Shown here in pieces: positions 54,881-64,000 of a stretch of 64,000 nucleotides of DNA (the stretch's first letter is position 1; each line of letters begins with the position of its first letter). The DNA is from Telopea speciosissima. Taxonomy: Eukaryota; Streptophyta; Magnoliopsida; Proteales; Proteaceae. The notes under the pieces are model-generated. The model searched no databases, was not told the DNA's origin, and saw only the letters and a program-made list of their open reading frames with translations. The stretch covers positions 15,773,001-15,837,000 of the forward strand of contig NC_057924.1 in the NCBI RefSeq assembly GCF_018873765.1, given 5' to 3'. Made by a program: the position numbers and the translations under genes.

Positions 54881-55560
54881 CTCTGTGGGAGAGCATGGCA
54901 TCAACAAGGCATTCATTATCGCTTATCATGGGAGGCGGGACGGTCATTTCGCCCTTCCCCCCAAATATGTAGGGCGTAGAGGGTGTAGGGGGTCACTCCC
55001 ACCCCCTTAGAGAACACTTCTCCTTATTTTTTTTAGAGAAAATTAACTCTGTCCGGCAGTGTGCCCCTCAGCCAATGAGATTGCATGTGTGGGCATTGAC
55101 TAAGAGGGGTGTGATGGTCATTTCATTTGTCACTGTGTCTGATGCACTGACACACTCCCAGATAGAAAACACATTCCCAATTTTTTTTTATGGGAAAGGA
55201 TTTGCTGCCCGATTATGTGGCCTGCATCGGTACAAGGGTTAATGGGATAGCATAGTCAGACATCTAAGGGGAGAGGCAGGGTGGTCATTTCACTACCTCA
55301 TGTGAAAGGGCGCAAAGGGATGCTATCAATCAAACAGTGTTCTTTTTCCTTTACTTTATTTACTTATGCGAAAAAAGAATTTAGTCCAAGAGCAGAGCAC
55401 TTATGCCCACACACATAGCGTAGGGCAAAATAACTGCCCCATCCCCATGAAAATTCAAAATCCCACTCATGTTGATTCTTCAATGTATACTCCCATTGGC
55501 TGGTGCTAATGCAAGGGCCACGCTCCTGGATAGAAAACTCTTCCCTTTAGATTTTGTCCT
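54880..55560. repeat. Cluster of four decayed foldback-family copies
   Basis: At about 54895-55015, 55030-55175, 55190-55345 and 55375-55545 the same layout repeats: a GTGTG(CC)-type left arm, an interior with GACGGTCATTTCGCC, ATGGTCATTTCATTT or GGTGGTCATTTCACT, and a CACTCCCAGATAG- or CACGCTCCTGGATAG-type right arm. They stand almost end to end. Flank duplications are unclear. Confidence 0.6.
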
Positions 55561-56017
55561 TTTCGTTGCATTGGCTTCTTTTTTATTTCAATTGTCTCCT
55601 ACTTTTGCCAGTAAGGTAATGAGGCTTTTGGTCAGACCTTGGATGAATTATAAATTGAAAGTGAAACTAAAAAATTATCCAAATTGCCTATAACCTTTTT
55701 TTTATTAAATTTATAAAGAATTACATATAATCCCACACAAATATTAGAAGTCTTCAATTTTAGAAGATATATCTATTTTAAACAAGCATGACATCCTCTG
55801 GTAGAAACATTAATTAAGGAGGTTTCAATGCTGATCTTTGTTCCAATTTTAACTTTGTAGACTAAGGTAAAAAAAAAAAAGCACTAATCATCCTGTACAA
55901 ATCCGAATTTATGTACTAAATGGCCAAAAAAATCTCGAAAATTTCATAGATGTGTTGGTGCAGTATGGTTGAATTCCCAAATCATCTACTAGTCCAAGTT
56001 TCTTAATTTCAATTGGA

Positions 56018-56199
56018 GAAAGCTACTTGATCACGTGTGGTGCGCAACTCCTGCGTTCAGACATAGAGCCGCATGAAATGATTGTCCCACATTTAGGAAT
56101 TTTCATTTTTCTATGAGGGCACAACGGTCATTTCACATGACCCTGTCTCTAGGCACAAGAACCATGCACCATACATGACCAGATAACGCTCTTTCCCCC
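56018..56199. mobile_element. Mutator-type foldback
   Basis: GAAAGCTACTTGATCACGTG..GGTGCGCAACTCCTGCG faces GGCACAAGAACCATGCACC..GACCAGATAACGCTCTTTCCCCC. TTTCAATTGGA flanks it on both sides (56007-56017 and 56200-56210). The interior has CACAACGGTCATTTCACATG. Confidence 0.82.
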
Positions 56200-56934
56200 T
56201 TTCAATTGGATGGCCAACTTGCTTTTGCACCCTCTGTGTGCAGGGGTCACACTGAAAGATTCTTTTTCTTAAAAAGAAAAACTAATCTTTTTAATTGTCT
56301 TTAATACATTAGCATCAAGATTTGGACTATTTAATGTTCTTTTAAGTTGTGTTTGGTATGCATTTTTTTAACAAAAAACAAAGTTTGGTATGCAATCTTG
56401 ATCGATAATGTATTCCAAAAATCATACCAAGTGCGGCCTTAATTTCAAAACGTTCACTAATTATTCCAAACGCTTTCAAAGTATAGTTGTGTAGTTCGTT
56501 TCATTCTCTTTAATCACGGTTTAGAGTTTTTTATTTTTTTGATAGAAAAAGATTTAGAGTTGAGATTTTCATGGGGTGGGGTTGCCTAGAACTCATAAAA
56601 TGTTGAGATTAAGAAAATGAGATGACAAATATATGATATATAAATGATGGGCCCATGAGTTTAAGAAAACGTGGGTGGAAAACTAAGGCTGTGTTTGGTA
56701 TGATTTCTTAGAACGCATACCAAAAACCTTAAATCCGAATCCAAATGAACAAATCTTCCTACCCATTTGGATGTCAGGAACTTGATCAGATCTCCTAGCT
56801 TCGAACGCAATAGAAATGGATCTTACGATGAATTTTTTTTTGGGTGATGAAAGAAGAAAAAAATAAAACACTAAGAGAATAAATTAGAAGTATTTACTGC
56901 ATCTTCCGAGATCACAAGATTCAATCTGATCAGC
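56200..56934. other. No gene seen
   Basis: AT-rich. GTGTTTGGTATGCATT-type phrases (56348-56364, 56690-56705, also at 62928-62945 and 63015-63025) recur as short inverted ends of an unidentified repeat. Confidence 0.4.
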
Positions 56935-57690
56935 CCCATAGCCTTATAAACCAAACTTGAAATCCTTAACATCTTTCTTATCCCTTAGAACCATTCCTCT
57001 ATAACAGTTAGAAATTTCTAAGATCGACTGAATAGATAGAAAATCTTCAGTGATGGTTCTACAAAAAATGCAAGCGTCATCAGCAAACAGGAAATGGAAA
57101 AACTCAATGGCATACCAAACCACCTTATTTCTCCTGAACATACCTAAATCCCTATAGGCAAGGAAAAATCTAGATAAAACCTCCATGATAGTGATAAAAA
57201 TAAAGGGTTCAAAGGGCATCTCTGTCAAATGCCATGAGATCAGGCTTGATACGGCATTCAAAAGATCTACCCTCAAGTTTAATGAAACAAGTCCCAAAAG
57301 ATAACAAGCAACACACAAGGTCACACCATTAATCTCCAAATCCTACAAATTTAAAGATAACCCTAACAAAACTCCATTCCAGTTTGTCATAGGTTTTAGA
57401 CATGTCCAACCGGATTGCCACAGACCTCATTTTACCCATTTTATGATTGAGAAAGAAACATAAAATCTCTTGAGCAATAATGACATTATTATAAAAAATT
57501 TGTCGCCTACAAATAAAAGCAGCATAGATAGAGGAGATGAAAGAATGAAGCATCCCCTTAAAGCCGATTGGCTAAAATTTTAACAATTCATTAATTCCTT
57601 CTATAATAATCTTTTAGGACACAATGCATGGATTAAAAGGTGGAATTCTTAGGGCATCATCTTTTTTGGGAATAAAACAGATCAAAATAT
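56935..57690 (-). mobile_element. LINE reverse transcriptase remnant
   Basis: On the minus strand, AAFICRRQIFYNNVIIAQEI, MRSVAIRLDMSKTYDKLEW (first Asp motif) and FFHFLFADDACIF (catalytic box) are L1-type RT. A frameshift lies near 57330 and stops lie upstream. Both ends of the LINE are missing. Confidence 0.8.
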
Positions 57691-58231
57691 AATTAACCCC
57701 CAAAAGAAAAAGAAAGGATCGATCGAAACACATAAAAGTCAACCACTATGAAGAAACCTACAATATTTGTACCCTGTAAATCCTAGTCGATGGATAAAAG
57801 CACACTCATGATCACAAAGAAGAATCCTTAGCTAGCTAAGCTAGATTGGATTTTTAGCTTCTTTGTCTTCTTCTTCTGTCCCATAATTTCTTTCTCTTCC
57901 TCCTACAGTTGACGTGCGGAAGAATCCCTCCTTTATTTACGCAAATTGATGGTGATGCCTCTGTTTTCGTCTCTCTTTCATGAGGGAATGAATTTACATC
58001 TGAGAGGGGAGTCTGGCACCCTTATAACCGCGTTCTCTCTCCCTCTCTCCCTCTCTCCCTCTCTCCCTCTCTCGTGGCAACCAATTTATTTTGATAAAAC
58101 CTAGCTAGCTAACTTATTTATAGTGGCCGGCCCAATCATTGGAATTCAACTCTCTATTAAGCATCTCTATGCAGCTCAAATCAAGCATTCCAAGGACCCT
58201 ACACCTCAAAAACAACAAATAAAATTGGGAT
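57691..58231. other. No gene; CCCTCTCT microsatellite
   Basis: The array at about 58037-58074 repeats CCCTCTCT. CTAGCTAG words occur nearby (57832-57842, 58101-58112). Nothing coding is seen. Confidence 0.45.
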
Positions 58232-58598
58232 TTGGGAGAAATCACGCCACCCGGGCACAGCTCTATGCATAGGGACGCAGATCCTGATCCTCTACTATCG
58301 GGCTGCTCGGCAGGATCGTGCTGTGTAGAAACAATAAGGTGGAAAATGATCGCCTTATCTCCATTCGGTCAAGATGCTTGGACAGGGGTAAGGCAATCAT
58401 TTCTTATGTTTCTGTGTCTACATAGCACGGTCCTATCGGACAACTCAGCAATAGAGGATCCAAATTGATAGAAACACACATAATGATCGTCGCACCTCCT
58501 GAAAAGATGGAAATGATCAAGAATACTGTGGTCATTTCATGCGACCCTATGTCTAAGCGTAGGGGCGGTGCATGACTGGGTGGCCTTCTCTTTCCCAA
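58232..58598. mobile_element. Nested pair of foldback elements
   Basis: The outer ends TTGGGAGAAATCACGCCACCC and GGGTGGCCTTCTCTTTCCCAA are inverted. Inside, ATCCTCTACTATCGGGCTGC..CAGGATCGTGCTGTGTAGAAAC pairs with TGTCTACATAGCACGGTCCTA..CTCAGCAATAGAGGAT (about 58283-58462). Outer and inner families are the same two as at 29930-30317. No flank duplication was confirmed. Confidence 0.68.
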
Positions 58599-59609
58599 AT
58601 AATAAAAATAGGAAAAGCAATCTTCTTTAAGTCTAGAGAATTATCACCCAATTCAGTTAGCTAGCTGTCAAATTACTCTTACATGACTGTAATGTGAGGC
58701 GAACACAGCAAGAATATAATCTCATTTTTTACATCAATACAAATCTTGCTGACCTTTAGCACCCAAAAAAAAAAAGGGAGTTGGTTGACCTATTACCTTT
58801 AATGCTAATTAAATTATGTAAGATTAAAAAATAAAAATTCCACATCTTGTTCAGAAACGATTTAAAATTATCTGAACCAATAAGAAGTTGGAGAGACATG
58901 GATGGCGTTTAAGCAAATCCCTGGTTTTGGGGATACTGAAGAACCAGGTTCATAGTTGATTATTTTATTGAAGTACGTAGTTGATTACTTTACCAGGTTC
59001 ATAGTACATATTCCGTCAAAGAACCTATCAAACTAAAAAAAATTTATTTAATGATGCAATAGGAAATATAGGAGCTACGCTCTCGATCCTCCTCGAAACC
59101 TCAAGATAATAAAAACACTAATTCCAACAAGAGATCAAATAAACTGATTTGATTCAAAACCTCAAGATGATATTATTTTGTCCAAAGCAGCCCTTACATA
59201 AGAGAAAGTCGGAGTATTACAATTTATAAAGCAAAAGTAAACCTAAATAAAATAGAAAACGAAATAATATAAAAGAATAAAGTAAGAAACTAATTTCTTG
59301 AAATCGCGTCAAAAAGGTATTATAGTTCCTGTAACTGCACACTAACAAAAATTATAACCCTCAAAATTTGAATTGGAAAATTAATATCTTCAACCCAATT
59401 AGGTGGACATTTACCACTTCAATCGATCCCAGAATTTTTCGAAAACTTTCTCTACATTAATTAACCCGAAGTTTAATGAAGAATGAAACAACAAAATCAA
59501 AGCTTCAACAACAAACAAAGGATCGGATCAATGTGGCCACCACATCCTCTATGATAGATAGTATGATAGTGACATCACAGCAACTTTTTCTAGATCCGGA
59601 TCCTCTCCA
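58599..59609. other. No gene seen
   Basis: AT-rich, with GGTTCATAGTTGATTA-type short repeats at 58945-58995 and an A run near 58768. No coding sequence is visible. Confidence 0.4.
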
Positions 59610-59875
59610 ACTACTTGGGCGTCCAATTTCTCTCCAACTATTCATCTAATGGTTGGGAGGACTTGGACACGTATCCCAACACCTGTCAATACTTGAGGAT
59701 GCGTGTTCAAGTCCAAATCGTTATCCCTTCCAATTCCTCACATGAGGGCAAAAATGATCACCCTACCTTTTGCCCGAAAACATTGTCTCATTAAAGGAAT
59801 TAGAGAAATTGAAGGTACCCACGAATTAAAGGTGATAATTATTTGTCCAAGTCCTCCCCGCCATTAAATGAGTAA
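59610..59875. mobile_element. Foldback-like element
   Basis: CATCTAATGGTTGGGAGGAC followed by TTGGACAC (59642-59669) is matched in reverse by GTCCAAGTCCTCCCCGCCAT (about 59848-59867). Outer ends are uncertain. Confidence 0.5.
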
Positions 59876-60704
59876 TTGAAAAAGATTTTTTCCACTTTTT
59901 CTTAAATAAACCCTTATTTGCCAAAAAATACTGAAAACGAGAAAACAGCTTAGGGCCCAGTTTCTATTGTTTCCAACTTTTGTCCAACACAATTTTTGTG
60001 ATACACATCCGAAAAAGAAAAAAGCACAACTGTTCTTTGTACGGATAATACAATATCCACGTGTCAGGCAATTGTATAATTTACAAGTGACAAAATTTTT
60101 TTTTCTTTTTTAATGTTGGGGGTGTATAAGGAAAAAAGTACAAGTGAAATTCAAAGGTAGATGCAGCGACAGGGATTCGCTGCTGCAACCCAAAGAGTTT
60201 TTTTTTTTTTTTTGTTTGAGAGCACCGAGCAGCAATAGTGGTAATACAGGACCAGCAGGTGAGAAATATTATTCGATTTCATTGGGAAATGGTAGCTCAA
60301 TTTGCAATGTTTTATAATGGCGACAAAACCACATTACACCTCTCCCCCCACCCTTCTTGCTGTTATGGAATAGGATGGGACTTCATCGAACTCATATTGG
60401 GGAAAGCATTAATTCCCCAAAAGTGTCTTTCAAGGAGATTTTACAAATCAAAACTAGTTATGGATTTGAAAGGGAAATATATTTTGAGGACCACTTTCAA
60501 GATCTCCAAGGGCTAAATTTGATGAGATTTTATTGTAATAAAAAAATTATTAAATTAATCAAGTCAGAGATATCACGTGATGCAATGGTTTGGGTTTTTT
60601 AAAAAGGGAGAGTAGGGGATGAGGGGGTGAGGATCTGCTTAGCTAGTTGACCTGGAAGAGAAAAAAAAAACTTCTCTAGGGCACACAATGTAAATAAGTT
60701 TAGG
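59876..60704. other. No supported gene
   Basis: Two overlapping open frames of 92 and 81 codons at 60238-60602 match no family I know and have no promoter signals I trust. A T run lies at 60199-60213. Confidence 0.35.
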
Positions 60705-60880
60705 GAGGGAGTTGCTGCCAGGCTGCATGGCCCTGCATCAGTGTGGGACAATGAGAGCATACACGGGGTATGCAAGAAGGTTGAGATTTTTTCATTTCAG
60801 GGGTGGGGGTAGGGTGATCATTTTGCCCTTTCTGTGTCTGATCACAGGTGTCATGCAGTCTAGCCGCCGCCTTTTTTCCA
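60705..60880. mobile_element. Foldback element of the GGTCATTTCA family
   Basis: GGGAGTTGCTGCCAGGCTGCATG faces CATGCAGTCTAGCCGCCGCCTTTTTTCC. The interior has GGGTAGGGTGATCATTTTGCCC. No target duplication was confirmed. Confidence 0.6.
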
Positions 60881-62354
60881 CAACTTTATTTCACTGTCAA
60901 TACAATATTAATTTTTTTGAGAAATATTTAGTATAAAACGTATTTTTTTCTTATAAGTTTTGGATTGCATTTGTGTATATTATGAATTGATCATATGATT
61001 CATATTATTCAAAATCCTTTTCCATGCTAGCTAGATCCTCTTTAATTTTTGATTTATTGATTTGAATGCAAATTAATATAGTAAAGTAGTAGAATATAGT
61101 TCTACCTGGGAGTATCCTACGCCAACACTTCCATGTGTCAATATCTCTCCTCCTCAAAACAAAAGAGCATAATTGTCTTTTCATATGGTTTGGTACTTCA
61201 TGACTTACGAGTAGGATAACTTCATTGTTCTTGTGGATTATATATTGATACGGATAAAATATCTCCACCACCCACAACTCGACACGTGGATATATGAAAT
61301 TGGAAACACGACCCGATCTAACTCTAATTTATCTTTCCCAATATAGAAATCTACTATAAATTGGACACCAAATATAGAAATCATATTCGGGATAGGAAAC
61401 TAAGGAACCCCGCACCACTGTGACTAAAAGAGATCTACCATAACATAATCCAGCTCCCCAATAAGGGAAAGAATGTTCACACAACCACAAAAATTAGAAG
61501 CTTTCCATAATCGGACTCTCCAAGCATAACTTGTCTCCCAAAAAGAAACTACTATCTTGGAAAGACGGCGTATCCAAAAGGGACTCTCATCACCACCTTA
61601 AACTACCAGACACTCCAGTATAAATAAAGCCTCCCCCAGGAAGTAAGGTCTGTTCAATTGTCTTAATCGTTCTACCGAGGACTTGGTATGAGAGAATCAG
61701 GTCACCGTAGTTTCGTAAAGTTTTTGTCTCATCGAATGCTTTCACCCAAATATTCCCCTTTCCACTTATGAAAATAGTAAGAGGTGCCCCCCCCCCCCCC
61801 TTTCTCTTGTTACTCTTGTGATCTTCTCTACTTTTCCTTCTAGTTGTCAGAAGGCTAACTTAGGCAAGTCCTCGTCGGAATCCTCTCTAACCCTCTCTCG
61901 GTGTTTTGTTCTTTGAGTTTTACAAATTTCTTAATCAGCGCAGCTCCTGTTAGTCAGAAGACGGTTTTCTACAGCAATATATATATATAGATATATCTCC
62001 ATATGAAAGAGGGTGCGGCATGCACCAATCATAGGGTTGGACACAAGATGATAAGAGATTTTTTTTCCAAAAAGAGAGGAGAGAGGATGACACATGCTGA
62101 ACACCCTAGATGCGTGCCCACCCTTTCCCCTATCCATCTATATAGATAGCTTGCAAGAAATTTATATTATGATCCACAGGGAGTTGAAACACACATCCAC
62201 ATACAAGATATCTTATTAAAACAGGCTTATCTATATAGAAAGCATAAACGTTTATCATCACTTAGTCCAAGGTCCTAGTACTCTAATATTGCCAAAAAAT
62301 AATCTCAAGCACTTTTAATCAATTAATAATAATAAAATCAAACTAATGGTGGAT

Positions 62355-62387
<33 letters not shown>

Positions 62388-63212
62388 CTAATCCAAATCT
62401 ACCACATCAACTTTCAAGTGGCATGTGAATGATCCGATGTAGCTGCGGTGCGGTCTTGCTCTCTTCTCCAGCATGTTGATAGCTCTTTAGTGCTGTAATC
62501 TCCAATGTGGCTTTTATTTCGATTAGAACAAAGATGTAAAAGCTCAATTTTCTCTTCAGACTTGGAGTTTGATCTTGTTTTAACTTAGAAGTGGATAAGG
62601 TTAGGGAGGATACAAATAAGTTTTATACTTTAAAAAAAAAACAAAACAAAAATAGAAAAGAGCGAGAGAATGGATATGGGAGAGAGAAGACTGACTTGGC
62701 CTAAACAATTTATGGACAGGTGAAGGTCATCTTCTTCACATGCTCCTGCAGTTATTCTCTACCAAAAAGTATCTTAAAGGTAGAGGGATATGATTAATGA
62801 GATGGTTACCATTACCAACAGGCATATGCATGCAGGGAAACTCCATGTATTAATGGTCACTTCCCACACTCCCTGTTGAAATCACAACATAGTAAAGAAT
62901 TCAGTTGTGTTTGGTATGCATTCTTGGAATGTATTATAAGTCTATTTTGCGTTCTTCGATAATAAAATCAATTATTTTTACCATCCGAGAATGTAAAATA
63001 GATCAAGAATGCATGCCAAACACAGCCTTCTAATAAAGGTGGAGTACTTACATCAATTCAAAAAGGAAAACGCATCACAAGAATCCAAGATGTGAGCCAA
63101 ACTTAATGTTCAATCATGTCCATTGTTCAGTTTGAGCTTTACAGCCACCCACCTAAGGATGCAAGTTTGACCTAGGGAGGCGCAGCCTCCCTTAAAATTT
63201 AAAGCCCTTGGT
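60881..63212. other. No gene; fragments and low complexity
   Basis: 61095-61190 is the left half of the GTGTGGCCTACG foldback family. 61787-61800 is a run of 14 C. An AT-repeat hairpin lies at about 61978-62005, and a CT microsatellite at 62359-62385. 62925-63027 is bounded by inverted GTGTTTGGTATGCATTCTTG / AAGAATGCATGCCAAACAC ends, a 100-bp foldback. Nothing coding is supported. Confidence 0.5.
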
Positions 63213-63823
63213 TAGAGATATAAAGGATCGAATTCGGTCGGATAGTAGCATTATCATATTCGTATCCGTTTATATTTGGACGGATTCGGATAATATCCTA
63301 TTGGTTTTTTGGTCGGATTCGGATAGTTTCTGGATGGTGATTTTTTGAATACGGATTATCCTAAATGGATATGAACACGAATCAAATACGAATTTTCGAC
63401 TATCTGTTGACATCTTTACCATTTTTATGATGAGGGTTAGGGTTGAGACTTGAGAGTTCAACAACTACTACCATTTCTTCTACTCTTCTTAGTCTTTGAT
63501 TTTCTCACAAAGATATGTGATTTCATGTATCACATGGCATAAAACAATATATATATATATAAACCAATAGAAAATATAGAAAAAGAATCACATTATCTTA
63601 ACTTATAAAATTATTAAAATAAGATAACAAAATCCAATAAGGAACTTAAAAAGATAGACGGACACAAAGATATATTTCAGATATTTTATTACTGCCGGGA
63701 TTGCTAAACGAATCGGATAATAATTGGTCGGATAGGGGGATTATCATATTTGTATCCAATTAGTTTCGGACGGATATAGACACGGATCGAATACAAATTT
63801 TCCAATATCCGTTGACATCTCTA
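63213..63823. mobile_element. hAT-type element(s) with TAGAGATGTCAA ends
   Basis: It starts TAGAGATATAAAGGATCG and ends CGTTGACATCTCTA. The flanks CCCTTGGT and GCCTTAGT match at 6 of 8. A second end-like word, CTGTTGACATCTTTA, at 63404-63418 means this may be two overlapping relatives. CGGAT/ATCCG words fill the interior. Confidence 0.62.
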
Positions 63824-64000
63824 GCCTTAGTTAGGGCGGGATTTTTAGGCTTTAGCCAACTTGGGTTGGGCTCAGTCCTGGACTGATATAACGTAGCCTG
63901 ATTTTGGGCCAAGCCGGGCCAGGGCTGAGCTTTGTGGACTTGAACTAGGCCTTAGTTTTTAAAAACCCAGCCCATTTGCACCACGGCACCCAACATGGAT
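63824..64000. repeat. Start of a GGGCTGAG-type repeat running off the window
   Basis: GGGTTGGGCTCAGTCC and GGGCCAAGCCGGGCCAGGGC resemble the interior of the elements at 36575 and 37683. Only part is visible. Confidence 0.45.

Noticed and set aside
60238..60602. Two overlapping frames of 92 and 81 codons
   Set aside because: No family match and no promoter evidence. Overlapping frames suggest chance.

Overview
The window is plant nuclear DNA. The evidence is intron-bearing and single-exon genes of plant-specific families (a UGT, a norcoclaurine-synthase-like PR10/Bet v 1 protein, an RSS3-like bHLH-MYC_N protein), a Tat-lineage Ty3/gypsy element, plant L1-type LINEs and very many MITE-like elements. 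It is AT-rich and gene-poor. I cannot name the species. The gene set would fit an early-diverging eudicot or a magnoliid, but that is inference.

Layout. 1-12250 is one decayed Tat-type LTR retrotransposon on the minus strand. Its 5' LTR is at about 10997-12250, Gag-Pol is broken by seven stops and two frameshifts, and an extra open ORF lies beyond integrase and runs off the left edge. 12251-15287 holds old repeat debris. 15288-16046 (+) is a small Ser-rich protein gene. 16200-24470 is nested repeats: a TRIM-like element, a LINE invaded by a hAT-type element that was itself invaded, and LINE 3' ends. 24534-25973 (+) is an intact UGT. 26-36 kb holds hAT-type and foldback elements, a Pack-MULE carrying a piece of a U-box E3 ligase (31287-32797), and a 5'-truncated LINE (32890-35651, +). 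36.3-38.6 kb is a stack of hAT-type and foldback elements. 38760-40607 (-) is a two-exon NCS-like gene whose intron and proximal promoter have been invaded. 41.2-43.1 kb is a tandem duplication in which only one copy carries a foldback. 44747-46900 (-) is a seven-exon RSS3-like gene. 48929-49691 is a solo LTR with a perfect 5-bp target duplication. 49.9-64 kb is almost pure foldback and hAT-type insertions plus one LINE remnant.

Two non-autonomous superfamilies explain most of the intergenic DNA. The first is hAT-type elements with TAGGGGTGT... or CATAGTT... ends and 8-bp target duplications. The second is Mutator-type foldbacks of about 140-390 bp with 9-11-bp target duplications, often sharing a GGTCATTTCA phrase inside. 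The duplications were read directly from the flanks. The four genes do not form a cluster: each is a separate transcription unit between repeats. No tRNA, rRNA or CRISPR was seen.
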